NCBI GenBank assembly: GCA_004028745.1
Contig: RAZP01000003.1
Location: forward strand, 1 to 33,708
DNA: 33,708 nucleotides
From: Prosthecochloris sp.
GTDB lineage: Bacteria; Bacteroidota; Chlorobiia; Chlorobiales; Chlorobiaceae
Reading direction: 5' to 3'
Within the stretch, counting starts at the first letter, position 1; each line of letters starts with the position of its first letter. A program made the position numbers and the translations under genes. Under the pieces are notes generated by a model that did no database searches, was not told where the DNA came from, and saw only the letters and a program-made list of their open reading frames with translations. This document shows positions 24,169-32,109 of the stretch, piece by piece.

Positions 24169-25146
24169 TCAGGGGGCGTATGTATTTTCGATGTGCCGTG
24201 CAACTTTCTCCAGCAGCCACATGGGCGTTGATGTTGCCCCGCAAACACCCACACTGCCGACCGGCTCGCCGTTATCAGAGAACCACTCGTCCTGAAGGTC
24301 GGCTTCATCTTCGATAAAATAACTGCGGGGATTGGATTGACGGCAGATATTGAAAAGAACTTGCCCGTTGGAACTCTTTTTTCCAGCAACAAAAATGATT
24401 ATGTCGTTAGCGGCTGCAAAATCATGCAGCTTTTGATTTCTGCTTGAAACCTGACGGCATATGGTGTCTTTATACACGAACTGCGGCAGCGGACGGATAC
24501 CGGTCATTTCTGCCGTCAGGTCGATATCCCGGATATCTTTCCATGAAAGAGCGGCATTCCGGTCCGCTGCGTCAACCTTTTCGGAAAAAAGCTTCTCAAG
24601 ATTTTCCTTCAGGGTATAAAAACCGGGAACATCCATGGTTGTCTGGGAAATAAGCGCGGTTCTCCTGCTAAAATGAATGGGTTCTGTCTCTCCGGGATTG
24701 GAAAGGTCAGGGTGTTTGATGATGATCGCTTGATTGTCGCACTGCCCGTTAATGCCGATCACTTCCGGGTGTGCTTTTTTGCCGTAGATGATTATCTGAA
24801 ACCCCAGCTCATGCAGCAGCCTTGCAGTGCGCTGAAGTTTTGAGACTACCGGGCAGGTAGAGTCGGTAACCGACAATTCGTTTATTTCTGCTGTTGCGTA
24901 AGTTGAGGGGGGCTCACCATGTGCCCTGATAAGCACCGGAGCATGTTTGAGCCTGCTGTATTCATCATTGTCTATGGTGATCAGTCCCAGTTTCTCAAGG
25001 CGTTTGACCTCAACTTCGTTATGAACAATATCACCGAGGCAGTAAAGTTTGCCATCCAGTGCCTCGAGTTTTTCTTCAGCAAGGTGTATGGTTCCCTGGA
25101 CTCCTATGCAGAAGCCCGAGGATGTTCTGTCAAGATTTACTTTCAC
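24169..25146 (-). CDS. ispH: 4-hydroxy-3-methylbut-2-enyl diphosphate reductase
   Basis: A 325-residue [4Fe-4S] enzyme that performs the last step of the MEP isoprenoid pathway, making IPP and DMAPP for carotenoids, bacteriochlorophyll tails, quinones and undecaprenol. The cluster ligands are Cys13 (SSGFCIGVQG), Cys98 (DSTCPVV) and Cys230 (KDTICRQVSSRNQ). Other landmarks are IRAHGEPP, YGKKAHPEVIG, ISQTTMDV and the VGVCGATSTP end. The GTG at 25146 is chosen as start because AGGA sits 7 nt before it and it gives the usual MKVNLDRTSSGFC N-terminus; an upstream in-frame codon at 25215 adds 23 unconserved residues. The oxidoreductase gene downstream is a possible electron partner, but this is speculation. 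Confidence 0.94.
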   Translation of the reverse strand: MKVNLDRTSSGFCIGVQGTIHLAEEKLEALDGKLYCLGDIVHNEVEVKRLEKLGLITIDNDEYSRLKHAPVLIRAHGEPPSTYATAEINELSVTDSTCPVVSKLQRTARLLHELGFQIIIYGKKAHPEVIGINGQCDNQAIIIKHPDLSNPGETEPIHFSRRTALISQTTMDVPGFYTLKENLEKLFSEKVDAADRNAALSWKDIRDIDLTAEMTGIRPLPQFVYKDTICRQVSSRNQKLHDFAAANDIIIFVAGKKSSNGQVLFNICRQSNPRSYFIEDEADLQDEWFSDNGEPVGSVGVCGATSTPMWLLEKVARHIENTYAP

Positions 25147-25240
25147 GGTAGAGTCCTGTTGGTAATGTGCCCTTTTCGGTGATTCGAATATAGCAAGTGC
25201 AATATCAACTGCCAACTTCCTGCCGATTACCTTTGTTATT

Positions 25241-25357
25241 GGGCACCTCTATTAATTTGTTGCGCGCCCCGAATACTTCGTTGGGCGGATAGAAAGGGGT
25301 TTCTGCGTTCCGTCCGCCTTGTCTTCACGTCGCTCACGACAATTAATAGAGGTGCCC
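25241..25357. mobile_element. MITE-like element, copy E (subtype I, short form)
   Basis: A 117-bp element with the perfect 17-bp inverted repeat GGGCACCTCTATTAATT / AATTAATAGAGGTGCCC, flanked by TATT on both sides. It matches copy B in both halves but lacks about 25 bases of the centre. An internal fragment of a further copy (CTACTTCGTTGGGC) is at about 25373-25387. It lies upstream of ispH and just after the small envelope gene cluster. Confidence 0.85.
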
Positions 25358-25408
25358 TATTGTATTGGCCTGACTACTTCGTTGGGCAGGTTGGGGCGGA
25401 GAGGTGCT

Positions 25409-25813
25409 TTACTTATCTTTGCCGGATTTCATTTTGTTATCCAGATAATTCCTGAGATAATTGAAAGCCAGATCCTTGCCTGAGCGGAGAACATCGATTC
25501 CGATTGAGGCGACGGCGCTTTTCAGTTCAGAGGGCTCACTTTTCGGTTTCGATGCCGGCTGAACGTTTTTGTGGGACGAAGGAGAAATAACGGATCGCAA
25601 TACCTTTCCTGCAAGGAAACCGAATGCCAGGGAGATGCCGGTTGTCTGCAGCGGGTATTTTCTTACCAGCTCTTCGGGAGAAAGCTCTTCCTGCAATTCC
25701 TTTTTGAACTGACCGGCACGGTCTTTCAGCTGTTTTTCGCGTTCGTGGATACTGTTTTCCAGCTCGTGAATTCTTGCTTCAATGCTTTTCAATGGTTCAG
25801 CTTTTTTTTCCAT
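25409..25813 (-). CDS. Small envelope protein with N-terminal coiled coil
   Basis: A 134-residue protein. Residues 1-45 are a charged heptad-like helix (EARIHELENSIHEREKQLKD). A short hydrophobic, Gly-containing segment follows (about 58-75, GISLAFGFLAGKVLRSV), then a Ser/Lys/Pro-rich linker and a second helical region (about 95-130). The Gly-rich segment recalls the membrane part of DUF883/YqjD-like proteins, but the match is weak. Its start overlaps the end of the upstream membrane-protein gene by 17 nt, so the three small genes form one translationally linked group. Function unknown. Confidence 0.65.
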   Translation of the reverse strand: MEKKAEPLKSIEARIHELENSIHEREKQLKDRAGQFKKELQEELSPEELVRKYPLQTTGISLAFGFLAGKVLRSVISPSSHKNVQPASKPKSEPSELKSAVASIGIDVLRSGKDLAFNYLRNYLDNKMKSGKDK

Positions 25814-26189
25814 GAGAGGAAAGAAGGAGTTTATGGATGATGTTTTTCAGGAGTTCAGGGCGTATTTTTGCAAAAATCAGGAAAATCAGCAGGAAAAATG
25901 TGCTGACAATAAGATATCCGAGATAGAGATGCCCCAGAAGTTCACCGATAAGAAGGGCAATGGTTGTGATGAGATAGACAATTCCTGCGACAAGAATGAT
26001 TGCAATGATGAGAAGCGAGGCGACAATGGCAAGCTTCTCGGTGATTTCGATCTTGATAAGCTCCATTCTGGCTTCTATGATTGCCAGAAGGTCTTCGTAG
26101 CTTGATGTTACTGTGCTGTCGATCAATTTCCCGATTCCCTTCCCGCCTTGATCGTGCTGTTCGGGATTGCTTTTTTCATCCTGGGACAT
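25797..26189 (-). CDS. Two-helix membrane protein of the phage holin/YqjE-like superfamily
   Basis: A 130-residue protein. A polar N-terminus leads to an amphipathic segment (SYEDLLAIIEARMELIKIEITEK, split by position near 35-55), then two long membrane helices (about 55-80, AIVASLLIIAIILVAGIVYL, and 83-110, LGYLIVSTFFLLIFLIFA) and a basic end. This is the pattern of the YqjE/Holin-X family, often encoded with DUF883 proteins as here. Despite the family name, nothing suggests a phage or lysis role. The ATG at 26189 is chosen since an upstream TTG would overlap the preceding gene. Confidence 0.75.
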   Translation of the reverse strand: MSQDEKSNPEQHDQGGKGIGKLIDSTVTSSYEDLLAIIEARMELIKIEITEKLAIVASLLIIAIILVAGIVYLITTIALLIGELLGHLYLGYLIVSTFFLLIFLIFAKIRPELLKNIIHKLLLSSHGKKS

Positions 26190-26214
26190 AAGCTTTTGGA
26201 GAATTTGTCGGTTG

Positions 26215-26484
26215 TTATCGTTTCCTGTGGAGCAGCAGCCCAAGGAGAAATCCGGCCCCGAGAGAGTACAATACCGAGGGGATCGGGTTATCCTTTATGT
26301 ATTCCTTGACACTCGCGGCCTTCTCCCGGATCTCTTCATATTGTTCGCTTTCCCTGAACTGATTGAACATCCTGGAAATATTGTCACTGATTACCTCAAC
26401 CTGTTCGGGGATGTGAGATTTCCCTGGGTGCTGCGGCTCAGATTCTCCGTTTACAGGCTGATTGTCCGGTATTTCCTGTATCAT
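26215..26484 (-). CDS. DUF883/YqjD-ElaB-like small membrane protein
   Basis: An 89-residue protein with a polar, helix-forming N-terminal and central part (VEVISDNISRMFNQFRES, REKAASVKEYIKDNP) and a single C-terminal Gly-rich helix ending in basic residues (SLGAGFLLGLLLHRKR). This is the C-terminal-anchor layout of YqjD/ElaB proteins, some of which bind ribosomes at the membrane in stationary phase. The ATG at 26484 is assumed; a GTG at 26505 is also in frame. It is the first of three small genes (26.5 to 25.4 kb) that resemble a yqjD-yqjE-type cluster. Confidence 0.7.
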   Translation of the reverse strand: MIQEIPDNQPVNGESEPQHPGKSHIPEQVEVISDNISRMFNQFRESEQYEEIREKAASVKEYIKDNPIPSVLYSLGAGFLLGLLLHRKR

Positions 26485-26610
26485 AATCTGCAAGTTGAGG
26501 AACACCCGAAAAAAAGATTGTCACTCTTTTTTTCAAGGATGTCCGGATGTTAGAAAAGTTAGAGATTTAAATGTCTTTTAAATATATATAAATGAATGTT
26601 CTTGGCTAAA

Positions 26611-26727
26611 AGGCACCTCTGTTTCTTTATTCCGCGTTTCAATTGTTTCGTTGGTCCCGACCTGTCGGGACTCCGTTCGCCTTGCATCCCGATGCAATCG
26701 GGACTCATGACGATTAAAGAGGTATCC
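26611..26727. mobile_element. MITE-like element, copy F (subtype II)
   Basis: A 117-bp element with ends AGGCACCTCTGTTTCTTTA and CGATTAAAGAGGTATCC, flanked by TAAA on both sides. It contains the GTCCCGACCTGTCGGGAC palindrome and the CATCCCGATGCAATCGGGA hairpin shared with copies A and D. It ends 4 bases before the stop codon of the SDR gene. Confidence 0.8.
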
Positions 26728-26731
26728 TAAA

Positions 26732-27469
26732 TCAGTTCAAAAGCCTGCCTCCGTCAACGTTGATGACCTGGCCGGTTACATAGCTGCTTTGCGTCAGGAA
26801 CATGATGGCTTCCATGATATCGGCGGGTTCTCCAATACGCTGTAAAGGTATGTTTTTCGACAATTCGTTTTCAGGGCTGTCATTCCAGTCCGGGTTTATT
26901 GTAACCGTTCCGGGAGCGATGGAATTGACCAAGATTTTCGGGGCGAATACCTTTGCGAAAACCCTGGTAAGGTGCTGAATCGCGGTTTTTGATGCCGTAT
27001 ACGGTGCAAAATTTTTCCATATAAGGTTCGCTGAAATATCGGTCATCGTTATGATGCGTGAAACAAAAGACTGTTCTTTCATGATCCGCGCTCCGGCCTG
27101 CATGGTAAAAAACGTGCCTTTCAGGTTTGTATCGACAAGGCTTTGCCACTGGGCTTCGGTTACGTCAGGCAGCTTCGTGCTGTAGAAATTTGATGCACTG
27201 GTAATCAAAAGATCAAGCCTGTTGAAATGTTCCGAGAATAGCCTGAACGCTTTTTCGATGTCGGTTACCTTTGAAACATTGCATTGAGCCATTGCTGAGT
27301 CCGGGCTGAAAGAGCGGATTTTATCGAGAGCATCCGCTGCTTTTTCCCGTGACCTGTTATAGGTGAAAAAAAGTGAGTACCCATTTTTGGCCAAGGAAAG
27401 GGCAACATCCCTGCCAAGGCGGCCCGATCCGCCGGTTATAAAACACACTTTTTTTTCAGTTTCAGCCAT
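26732..27469 (-). CDS. Short-chain dehydrogenase, pteridine reductase-like
   Basis: A 245-residue Rossmann-fold oxidoreductase. The cofactor loop is TGGSGRLGR (11-19); the Arg in TGxxxRxG is typical of NADPH-using pteridine reductases (PTR1/FolM group). SASNFYST (near 90) replaces the usual NNAG and resembles the NASxF motif of that group. The catalytic YxxxK is YTASK (near 155), and the C-terminus TGQVINVDGGRLL is standard. The ATG at 27469 starts directly before the fold; an upstream in-frame codon adds nine residues. It is divergent from lolD. A role in reducing dihydropteridines is inferred; a general SDR function cannot be excluded. Confidence 0.75.
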   Translation of the reverse strand: MAETEKKVCFITGGSGRLGRDVALSLAKNGYSLFFTYNRSREKAADALDKIRSFSPDSAMAQCNVSKVTDIEKAFRLFSEHFNRLDLLITSASNFYSTKLPDVTEAQWQSLVDTNLKGTFFTMQAGARIMKEQSFVSRIITMTDISANLIWKNFAPYTASKTAIQHLTRVFAKVFAPKILVNSIAPGTVTINPDWNDSPENELSKNIPLQRIGEPADIMEAIMFLTQSSYVTGQVINVDGGRLLN

Positions 27470-27601
27470 CTGTCGTATAAGGCATGGTAATGACAATGCT
27501 AATCAACGATAAAGACGATTAAAAAGTTGTTGCGGCACGGGAAAAAACGTTCGGGATTCGTTTGAGGGGGCCTTGAGTTTTTTGCTTATTATGATAGCCG
27601 A

Positions 27602-27616
27602 CCGGCAGCTTGCCGG
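27602..27616 (+). other. Hairpin in the lolD leader region
   Basis: CCGGCA-GCT-TGCCGG is a perfect 6-bp stem about 50 bases before the lolD start, in the divergent gap with the SDR gene. It may be a leader structure or operator; no further evidence. Confidence 0.3.
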
Positions 27617-27664
27617 AATATGCCGTGCAAAAATTTCAAACAGTGTGTCCGATACTCTGTAGCA

Positions 27665-28360
27665 ATGAGTAACTCCATTTTAAAGCTTGTTTCTGTAAGG
27701 AGGGAGCTTGAGCTTTCACGTGATATTCGTCAAACCATTATTCCCGGTTTATCACTGGAGATCGAAGAAGGCGAGTTTATTTCAATCACCGGTCCTTCCG
27801 GTTCGGGAAAATCAACACTTCTCTATATCATGGGTGGACTCGACAAGCCTACGTTCGGAGAGGTCTGGCTTGACGGTATCAATATTACCGACAAGAACGA
27901 GAATGAAATGTCAAGAATAAGAAACGAAAAAATCGGATTCATCTATCAGTTTCATTTCCTTCTCCCCGAGTTTACGGCCGTTGAAAATGTCAGCATGCCG
28001 ATGATGATCAATAACAGCTATACCAGGGCGGAGATCCGTGAAAGAGCTCAAATGCTGCTTGACAGGGTTGGTATGAGCGACCGTTATGATTACAGACCGA
28101 GCCAGCTTTCCGGTGGTCAGCAGCAGAGAGTGGCCGTTGCAAGGTCTCTTGCAAACAATCCGAAGATTGTTCTTGGCGACGAGCCTACCGGTAATCTTGA
28201 TTCAAAATCAGGAAACCAGGTCTATGAGCTGTTCGAGAAACTGAATAAAGAGTTCAATCAGACGGTTATTTTTGTGACTCACGACGAGGAATTTGCTCAC
28301 AGGGCAAGGCGCCGGATTCATCTTGTGGATGGAAAGATAGACAGCGACAGCCAACTTTAG
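27665..28360 (+). CDS. lolD: LolD-type lipoprotein-releasing ABC transporter ATPase
   Basis: A 231-residue ATPase of the MacB/LolD family, which powers release of outer-membrane lipoproteins from the inner membrane with LolCE. Walker A is GPSGSGKST (near 43-51), FIYQFHFLLPEFTAVENVSMP has the LolD-like Q-loop, the signature is LSGGQQQRVAVARSL, Walker B is IVLGDEPTGNLD, and the H-loop is FVTHD. The ATG at 27665 is preferred; an in-frame ATG at 27620 adds 15 residues with no homology-like pattern. LolC/LolE permeases are not adjacent, so a MacB-like or other export role remains possible. Confidence 0.85.
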   Translation: MSNSILKLVSVRRELELSRDIRQTIIPGLSLEIEEGEFISITGPSGSGKSTLLYIMGGLDKPTFGEVWLDGINITDKNENEMSRIRNEKIGFIYQFHFLLPEFTAVENVSMPMMINNSYTRAEIRERAQMLLDRVGMSDRYDYRPSQLSGGQQQRVAVARSLANNPKIVLGDEPTGNLDSKSGNQVYELFEKLNKEFNQTVIFVTHDEEFAHRARRRIHLVDGKIDSDSQL

Positions 28361-28496
28361 GGGCCTCAAAAAAGCTTTTATCAGAAAAGTTTTTAAAAGG
28401 CTCTTCCATAAATTGTAAGCGGTGCTCAATCTATCCGCCCAAAAAGTAATCGAGACACAGAGCAAGTTGAGGTGTCTTAAACAAAGTACAGGAACA

Positions 28497-30029
28497 ATGC
28501 TCGAAGAAATCAGGAGTTCTCATCCTTTTGTTTACAAATACTTTTCAGGTCTGCAGGACGGTGAAGCATACCTGCGCCGGGTAGTTGGGCTCGATCGTTA
28601 CTGGGAGCACGTTCATCAGACTTCTCCCCGCGATGCGGTTCTTCCCGGCGGCGCACTTCCTGAAGGAGTAACCGTGAGCGGTGAGTATGACATTTTTTAC
28701 GTCGGGGGGACTCTTGGGCTGCTTCATGCGTCCGTTATGGCGGAACGCTATGGTTACAGGGTCATGCTTGTCGACAGGCATGTTTCGGGCAAGTCCACGA
28801 GAGACTGGAACATATCGCGTCAGGAGCTTGAGAAGCTTGAAGAGACAGGGGTGTTTTCTTCTGAAGAGATTGATGATGTCGTAGTCCGCAGTTACAGGAA
28901 TGGCTGGGTTGAGTTTTTTGTTGAAAACAGCTCTCAGAAGAGGCTGTATATTGATAACGTGCTTGACTGCGCAGTCGATGCCGACCGCCTTCTTGGAATT
29001 GCCAAACAAAAAATCCTCACCGAAAAGCGATGCGTTATTCTTGACCGGACAACATTCAGACGATGCTACAAATTTCCCGGTTATGTCATTGTAGAGGTTG
29101 AAGAGCCAGAAGGGAAGGTTCTTTTTTTCAGGACAAGGGTGCTTGTTGATGTCATGGGAATACTTTCCCCTATCGCCATGCAGCTTAACGATGGACGTCC
29201 ACAGACGCATGTCTGTCCGACCGTGGGTACCATTGCCAGCGGGTTCATGGATGTGGATTATGATGTCGGGGAAATTCTCGCGAGCATTGAACCGGCCGAT
29301 ACTTCCGCAGGCAGCGGCCGTCAACTGATCTGGGAAGGATTCCCCGCTGCGGGTAAAGAGTATATCACCTACCTTTTTTTCTATGATGCTGTAGAATCCG
29401 ATAACGACAAGACGCTCCTTGGCCTTTTTGAGACCTACTTCCGAAAGCTGCCGGATTACAAAAAACTTTCAGATGATTTCAAGGTTCACCGTCCGGTTTT
29501 CGGAATCATTCCGGCCTATTCCCATGATGGGTTTACAAGGGCAAGGAAGGTCGCTGATGATAACATTGTGCTGTTCGGTGATGCAGCGACGCTCGGTTCG
29601 CCGCTGACTTTCTGCGGGTTCGGTTCAATGGTGCGCAACCTTCCGCATTTAACGGCTGACCTTGACAAGGCGCTGGAGACGGACAGCCTCTCACGGAGTA
29701 CACTCGAAAAGATCAGCGCATATGAACCCAATGTGGCATCGATGGCAAATCTCATGAAATACATGTGTTATGATGCCGGGACTGACGCCCCTGACTTTGT
29801 TAATGAACTGATGAACGAAGTAATGATCGTGCTTGACGGCTTGCCGCAGCGATACAGACGGGCTATGTTTCGTGACGAGATGCAGTTTGATGAATTTGTG
29901 ACCGTTTTGCTGAAGGTTGCTTGGCGATACCCGAAGGTGCTGAAAGCAACGTACGACAAACTGGGGATTGGTGGCTCTGTTTCATTTATCAAGAACCTTG
30001 CCGGTTGGGCTATGTCCTCAACAAAGTAA
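28497..30029 (+). CDS. cruA: CruA-type lycopene cyclase
   Basis: A 510-residue FAD-linked cyclase of the CruA/CruB/CruP family that converts lycopene to gamma-carotene (CruA) or adds the second ring (CruB) on the way to chlorobactene or isorenieratene, the chlorosome carotenoids of green sulfur bacteria. The nucleotide-binding start is YDIFYVGGTLGLLHASVMAE (near 63-82), with GGTLG in place of the usual GxGxxG, as in this family. DRHVSGKSTRDWNIS, DAATLGSPLTFCGFGSM (near 362) and FVNELMNEVM are further landmarks. The ATG at 28497 has AGGA close upstream. CruA versus the paralogue CruB cannot be separated by eye. It is 46 bases upstream of ligA. Confidence 0.85.
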   Translation: MLEEIRSSHPFVYKYFSGLQDGEAYLRRVVGLDRYWEHVHQTSPRDAVLPGGALPEGVTVSGEYDIFYVGGTLGLLHASVMAERYGYRVMLVDRHVSGKSTRDWNISRQELEKLEETGVFSSEEIDDVVVRSYRNGWVEFFVENSSQKRLYIDNVLDCAVDADRLLGIAKQKILTEKRCVILDRTTFRRCYKFPGYVIVEVEEPEGKVLFFRTRVLVDVMGILSPIAMQLNDGRPQTHVCPTVGTIASGFMDVDYDVGEILASIEPADTSAGSGRQLIWEGFPAAGKEYITYLFFYDAVESDNDKTLLGLFETYFRKLPDYKKLSDDFKVHRPVFGIIPAYSHDGFTRARKVADDNIVLFGDAATLGSPLTFCGFGSMVRNLPHLTADLDKALETDSLSRSTLEKISAYEPNVASMANLMKYMCYDAGTDAPDFVNELMNEVMIVLDGLPQRYRRAMFRDEMQFDEFVTVLLKVAWRYPKVLKATYDKLGIGGSVSFIKNLAGWAMSSTK

Positions 30030-30075
30030 GGTCAGGAGTGCCTGACATCCAATGATCAATTTTGGATCGAATAGT

Positions 30076-32109
30076 ATGCGTAAAGAAGATGCTGCTGCAG
30101 AGATTGAGCAGTTAAAAAAAGAGATCAATCGCCACAACTATCTTTATTATGTGCAGGCAAAGCCTGAGATCTCGGATTACGAGTTCGATACGATGCTTGA
30201 AAAGCTTATTGCGCTCGAACAAGAGTTCCCTGAGCTGATATCCTCTGACAGCCCCAGCCAGCGTGTCGGAGGGCAGATTACCAAAGAGTTTCCAACCGTT
30301 CACCATCGTGAGCGAATGCTCAGCCTTTCCAATACCTACTCACTCCAGGAAGTTGACGATTTTTATAAGAGGGTGTCGAAGCTTTTGCCGGAACAATATG
30401 AAAGTTGTCCAGCATTTGCCGCCGAGCTGAAATTCGATGGGGTTGCTGTAAGCCTTGTTTATCGTGACGGGCTTCTGGTACGTGGTGCTACACGGGGGGA
30501 TGGATCACAGGGGGATGATATTACGCCGAACATAAAGACACTGCAATCTGTTCCCCTGCGTCTGGGTTCTTTTTCCGGAGAACAGCTTTGTCAGTCCGGG
30601 AGCGGAGAGATCGAAGTAAGGGGGGAGGTATTTATGCGCAAAGATGATTTTACGGCTCTCAATGAGGCCCGGTCTGAAGACGAGCAGTTTGCCAATCCCA
30701 GAAATGCTACAGCCGGTAGCTTGAAGCTGCAGGACTCTGCAGAGGTTGCTCGCAGAAAGCTTTTTTTTGTGGCTTACTACATGAAAGGCGAGACTGTAAC
30801 GGTGCCAAGCCATTACGAACGGCTGGTGTTGCTCGAAAAGCTTGGTTTTTATACGGGGGGAAACTTCAGCTTGTGCTACACCCTGGAAGATATTTACGGG
30901 TTCATCAGTCAATGGGCGGAAAAGCGCTGGAAGCTTCCCTACGAGATAGATGGTGTCGTCCTTAAACTCAATGATATTGCTCTCTGGAAAGAGCTTGGCG
31001 CAACCTCGAAAAGCCCGAGGTGGGCGATAGCTTATAAATACCCCGCCCAGAGGGCAAAAACAATTGTCAGGAAAGTGGTTTTCCAGGTCGGCAGACTCGG
31101 GACGATCACGCCGGTTGCCCAGCTTGAACCGGTAAAGCTTGCCGGGACAACAGTTTCCCGTTCTACCTTGCACAATCTTGATGAAGTGGCGCGTCTCGAT
31201 GTCCGGTTGAACGATACTGTTTTCATTGAAAAGTCCGGTGAAATTATTCCAAAGATTATCAGTGTGGATAAAGAAGAGCGAGGGGGCGATACTGTTCCTA
31301 TCGTTGTCCCTGACGTTTGCCCATCATGCGGGACACCCCTTGAAAGACCGTCAAACGAAGTAAACTACTACTGTCCGAATGAAGACGGTTGTCCTGCTCA
31401 GGTCAGAGCTCGGCTGGAGCATTTCGCTTCCCGCAATGCCATGGATATCAACGGGCTGGGCAAGGCAATTGTTGAACAGCTTGTCAGCAGTGGCATGGTA
31501 AGCGACGCAGGGGATCTTTACAGCATTACCGAGGACAAAGTGCGCGGCCTTGAGCGCCAGGCGGAAAAGTCGGCAGCAAAGCTGCTGAAGGCAATTGAAG
31601 AGAGCAAAAAGCAGGGGTACGACCGTGTACTGTTTGCCCTCGGTATACGTCATGTCGGACTTGCAACGGCCCGGGAGCTTACGGCGGCGTATCCGTCACT
31701 TGATAAACTCCGCAAAGCTTCAATCGAAGAGTTGTCGGATGTACCGGATATAGGGCCGGTTGTTGCAGAAAGCATCCATGATTTTTTCGGAAAACCTTCG
31801 GCAGCGGCTATCATAGAAAAGCTCAGAGCGGCAGGAGTGCGGTTAGAAGCTGCAAAACCCAAAGAGCCGGTCAACCTCCGTTTTGAAGGATTTGCTGTGA
31901 TTTTTACCGGAAGCATGGAACAATATACCCGCGATGAGGCAGCCGGGCTTGTTCTTGAAAGGGGCGGAAAAGTGGTCACATCGGTAACCAAAAATACAAA
32001 TCTGGTAGTTGCGGGAAAAAATCCCGGCAGCAAGCTGGAAAAAGCTCGAAAACTTGGGGTAAAAGTGATTTCAGAAAGTGAGTTTGATGAGATGCTGCAT
32101 GAGCAGTGA
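30076..32109 (+). CDS. ligA: NAD-dependent DNA ligase LigA
   Basis: A 677-residue ligase that seals nicks in replication and repair using NAD. The N-terminal Ia domain has the NHYLYYV-like RHNYLYYVQAKPEISDYEFD (near 19-38). The adenylated Lys119 is in the KxDG motif (ELKFDGVAV), followed by RGDGSQGDDIT, EVRGEVFM and PRWAIAYKYPA. The zinc finger is CPSCGTPL...CPNEDGCP (four Cys, near 416-438), then helix-hairpin-helix repeats, and a C-terminal BRCT domain (about 600-675, GFAVIFTGSM). The length is normal. ATG 30076 matches the family start; ATG 30052 is an alternative. Confidence 0.96.
   Translation: MRKEDAAAEIEQLKKEINRHNYLYYVQAKPEISDYEFDTMLEKLIALEQEFPELISSDSPSQRVGGQITKEFPTVHHRERMLSLSNTYSLQEVDDFYKRVSKLLPEQYESCPAFAAELKFDGVAVSLVYRDGLLVRGATRGDGSQGDDITPNIKTLQSVPLRLGSFSGEQLCQSGSGEIEVRGEVFMRKDDFTALNEARSEDEQFANPRNATAGSLKLQDSAEVARRKLFFVAYYMKGETVTVPSHYERLVLLEKLGFYTGGNFSLCYTLEDIYGFISQWAEKRWKLPYEIDGVVLKLNDIALWKELGATSKSPRWAIAYKYPAQRAKTIVRKVVFQVGRLGTITPVAQLEPVKLAGTTVSRSTLHNLDEVARLDVRLNDTVFIEKSGEIIPKIISVDKEERGGDTVPIVVPDVCPSCGTPLERPSNEVNYYCPNEDGCPAQVRARLEHFASRNAMDINGLGKAIVEQLVSSGMVSDAGDLYSITEDKVRGLERQAEKSAAKLLKAIEESKKQGYDRVLFALGIRHVGLATARELTAAYPSLDKLRKASIEELSDVPDIGPVVAESIHDFFGKPSAAAIIEKLRAAGVRLEAAKPKEPVNLRFEGFAVIFTGSMEQYTRDEAAGLVLERGGKVVTSVTKNTNLVVAGKNPGSKLEKARKLGVKVISESEFDEMLHEQ

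Noticed and set aside
25797..26189. Holin of a phage or lysis system
   Set aside because: The fold resembles Holin-X/YqjE, but the neighbours are housekeeping envelope genes and no endolysin is present.
28545..29324. 259-codon minus-strand ORF
   Set aside because: Antisense shadow of the cruA cyclase gene; composition follows from the codon use of the real gene.
30505..31173. 222-codon minus-strand ORF
   Set aside because: Antisense to the conserved adenylation and OB regions of ligA; no independent support.
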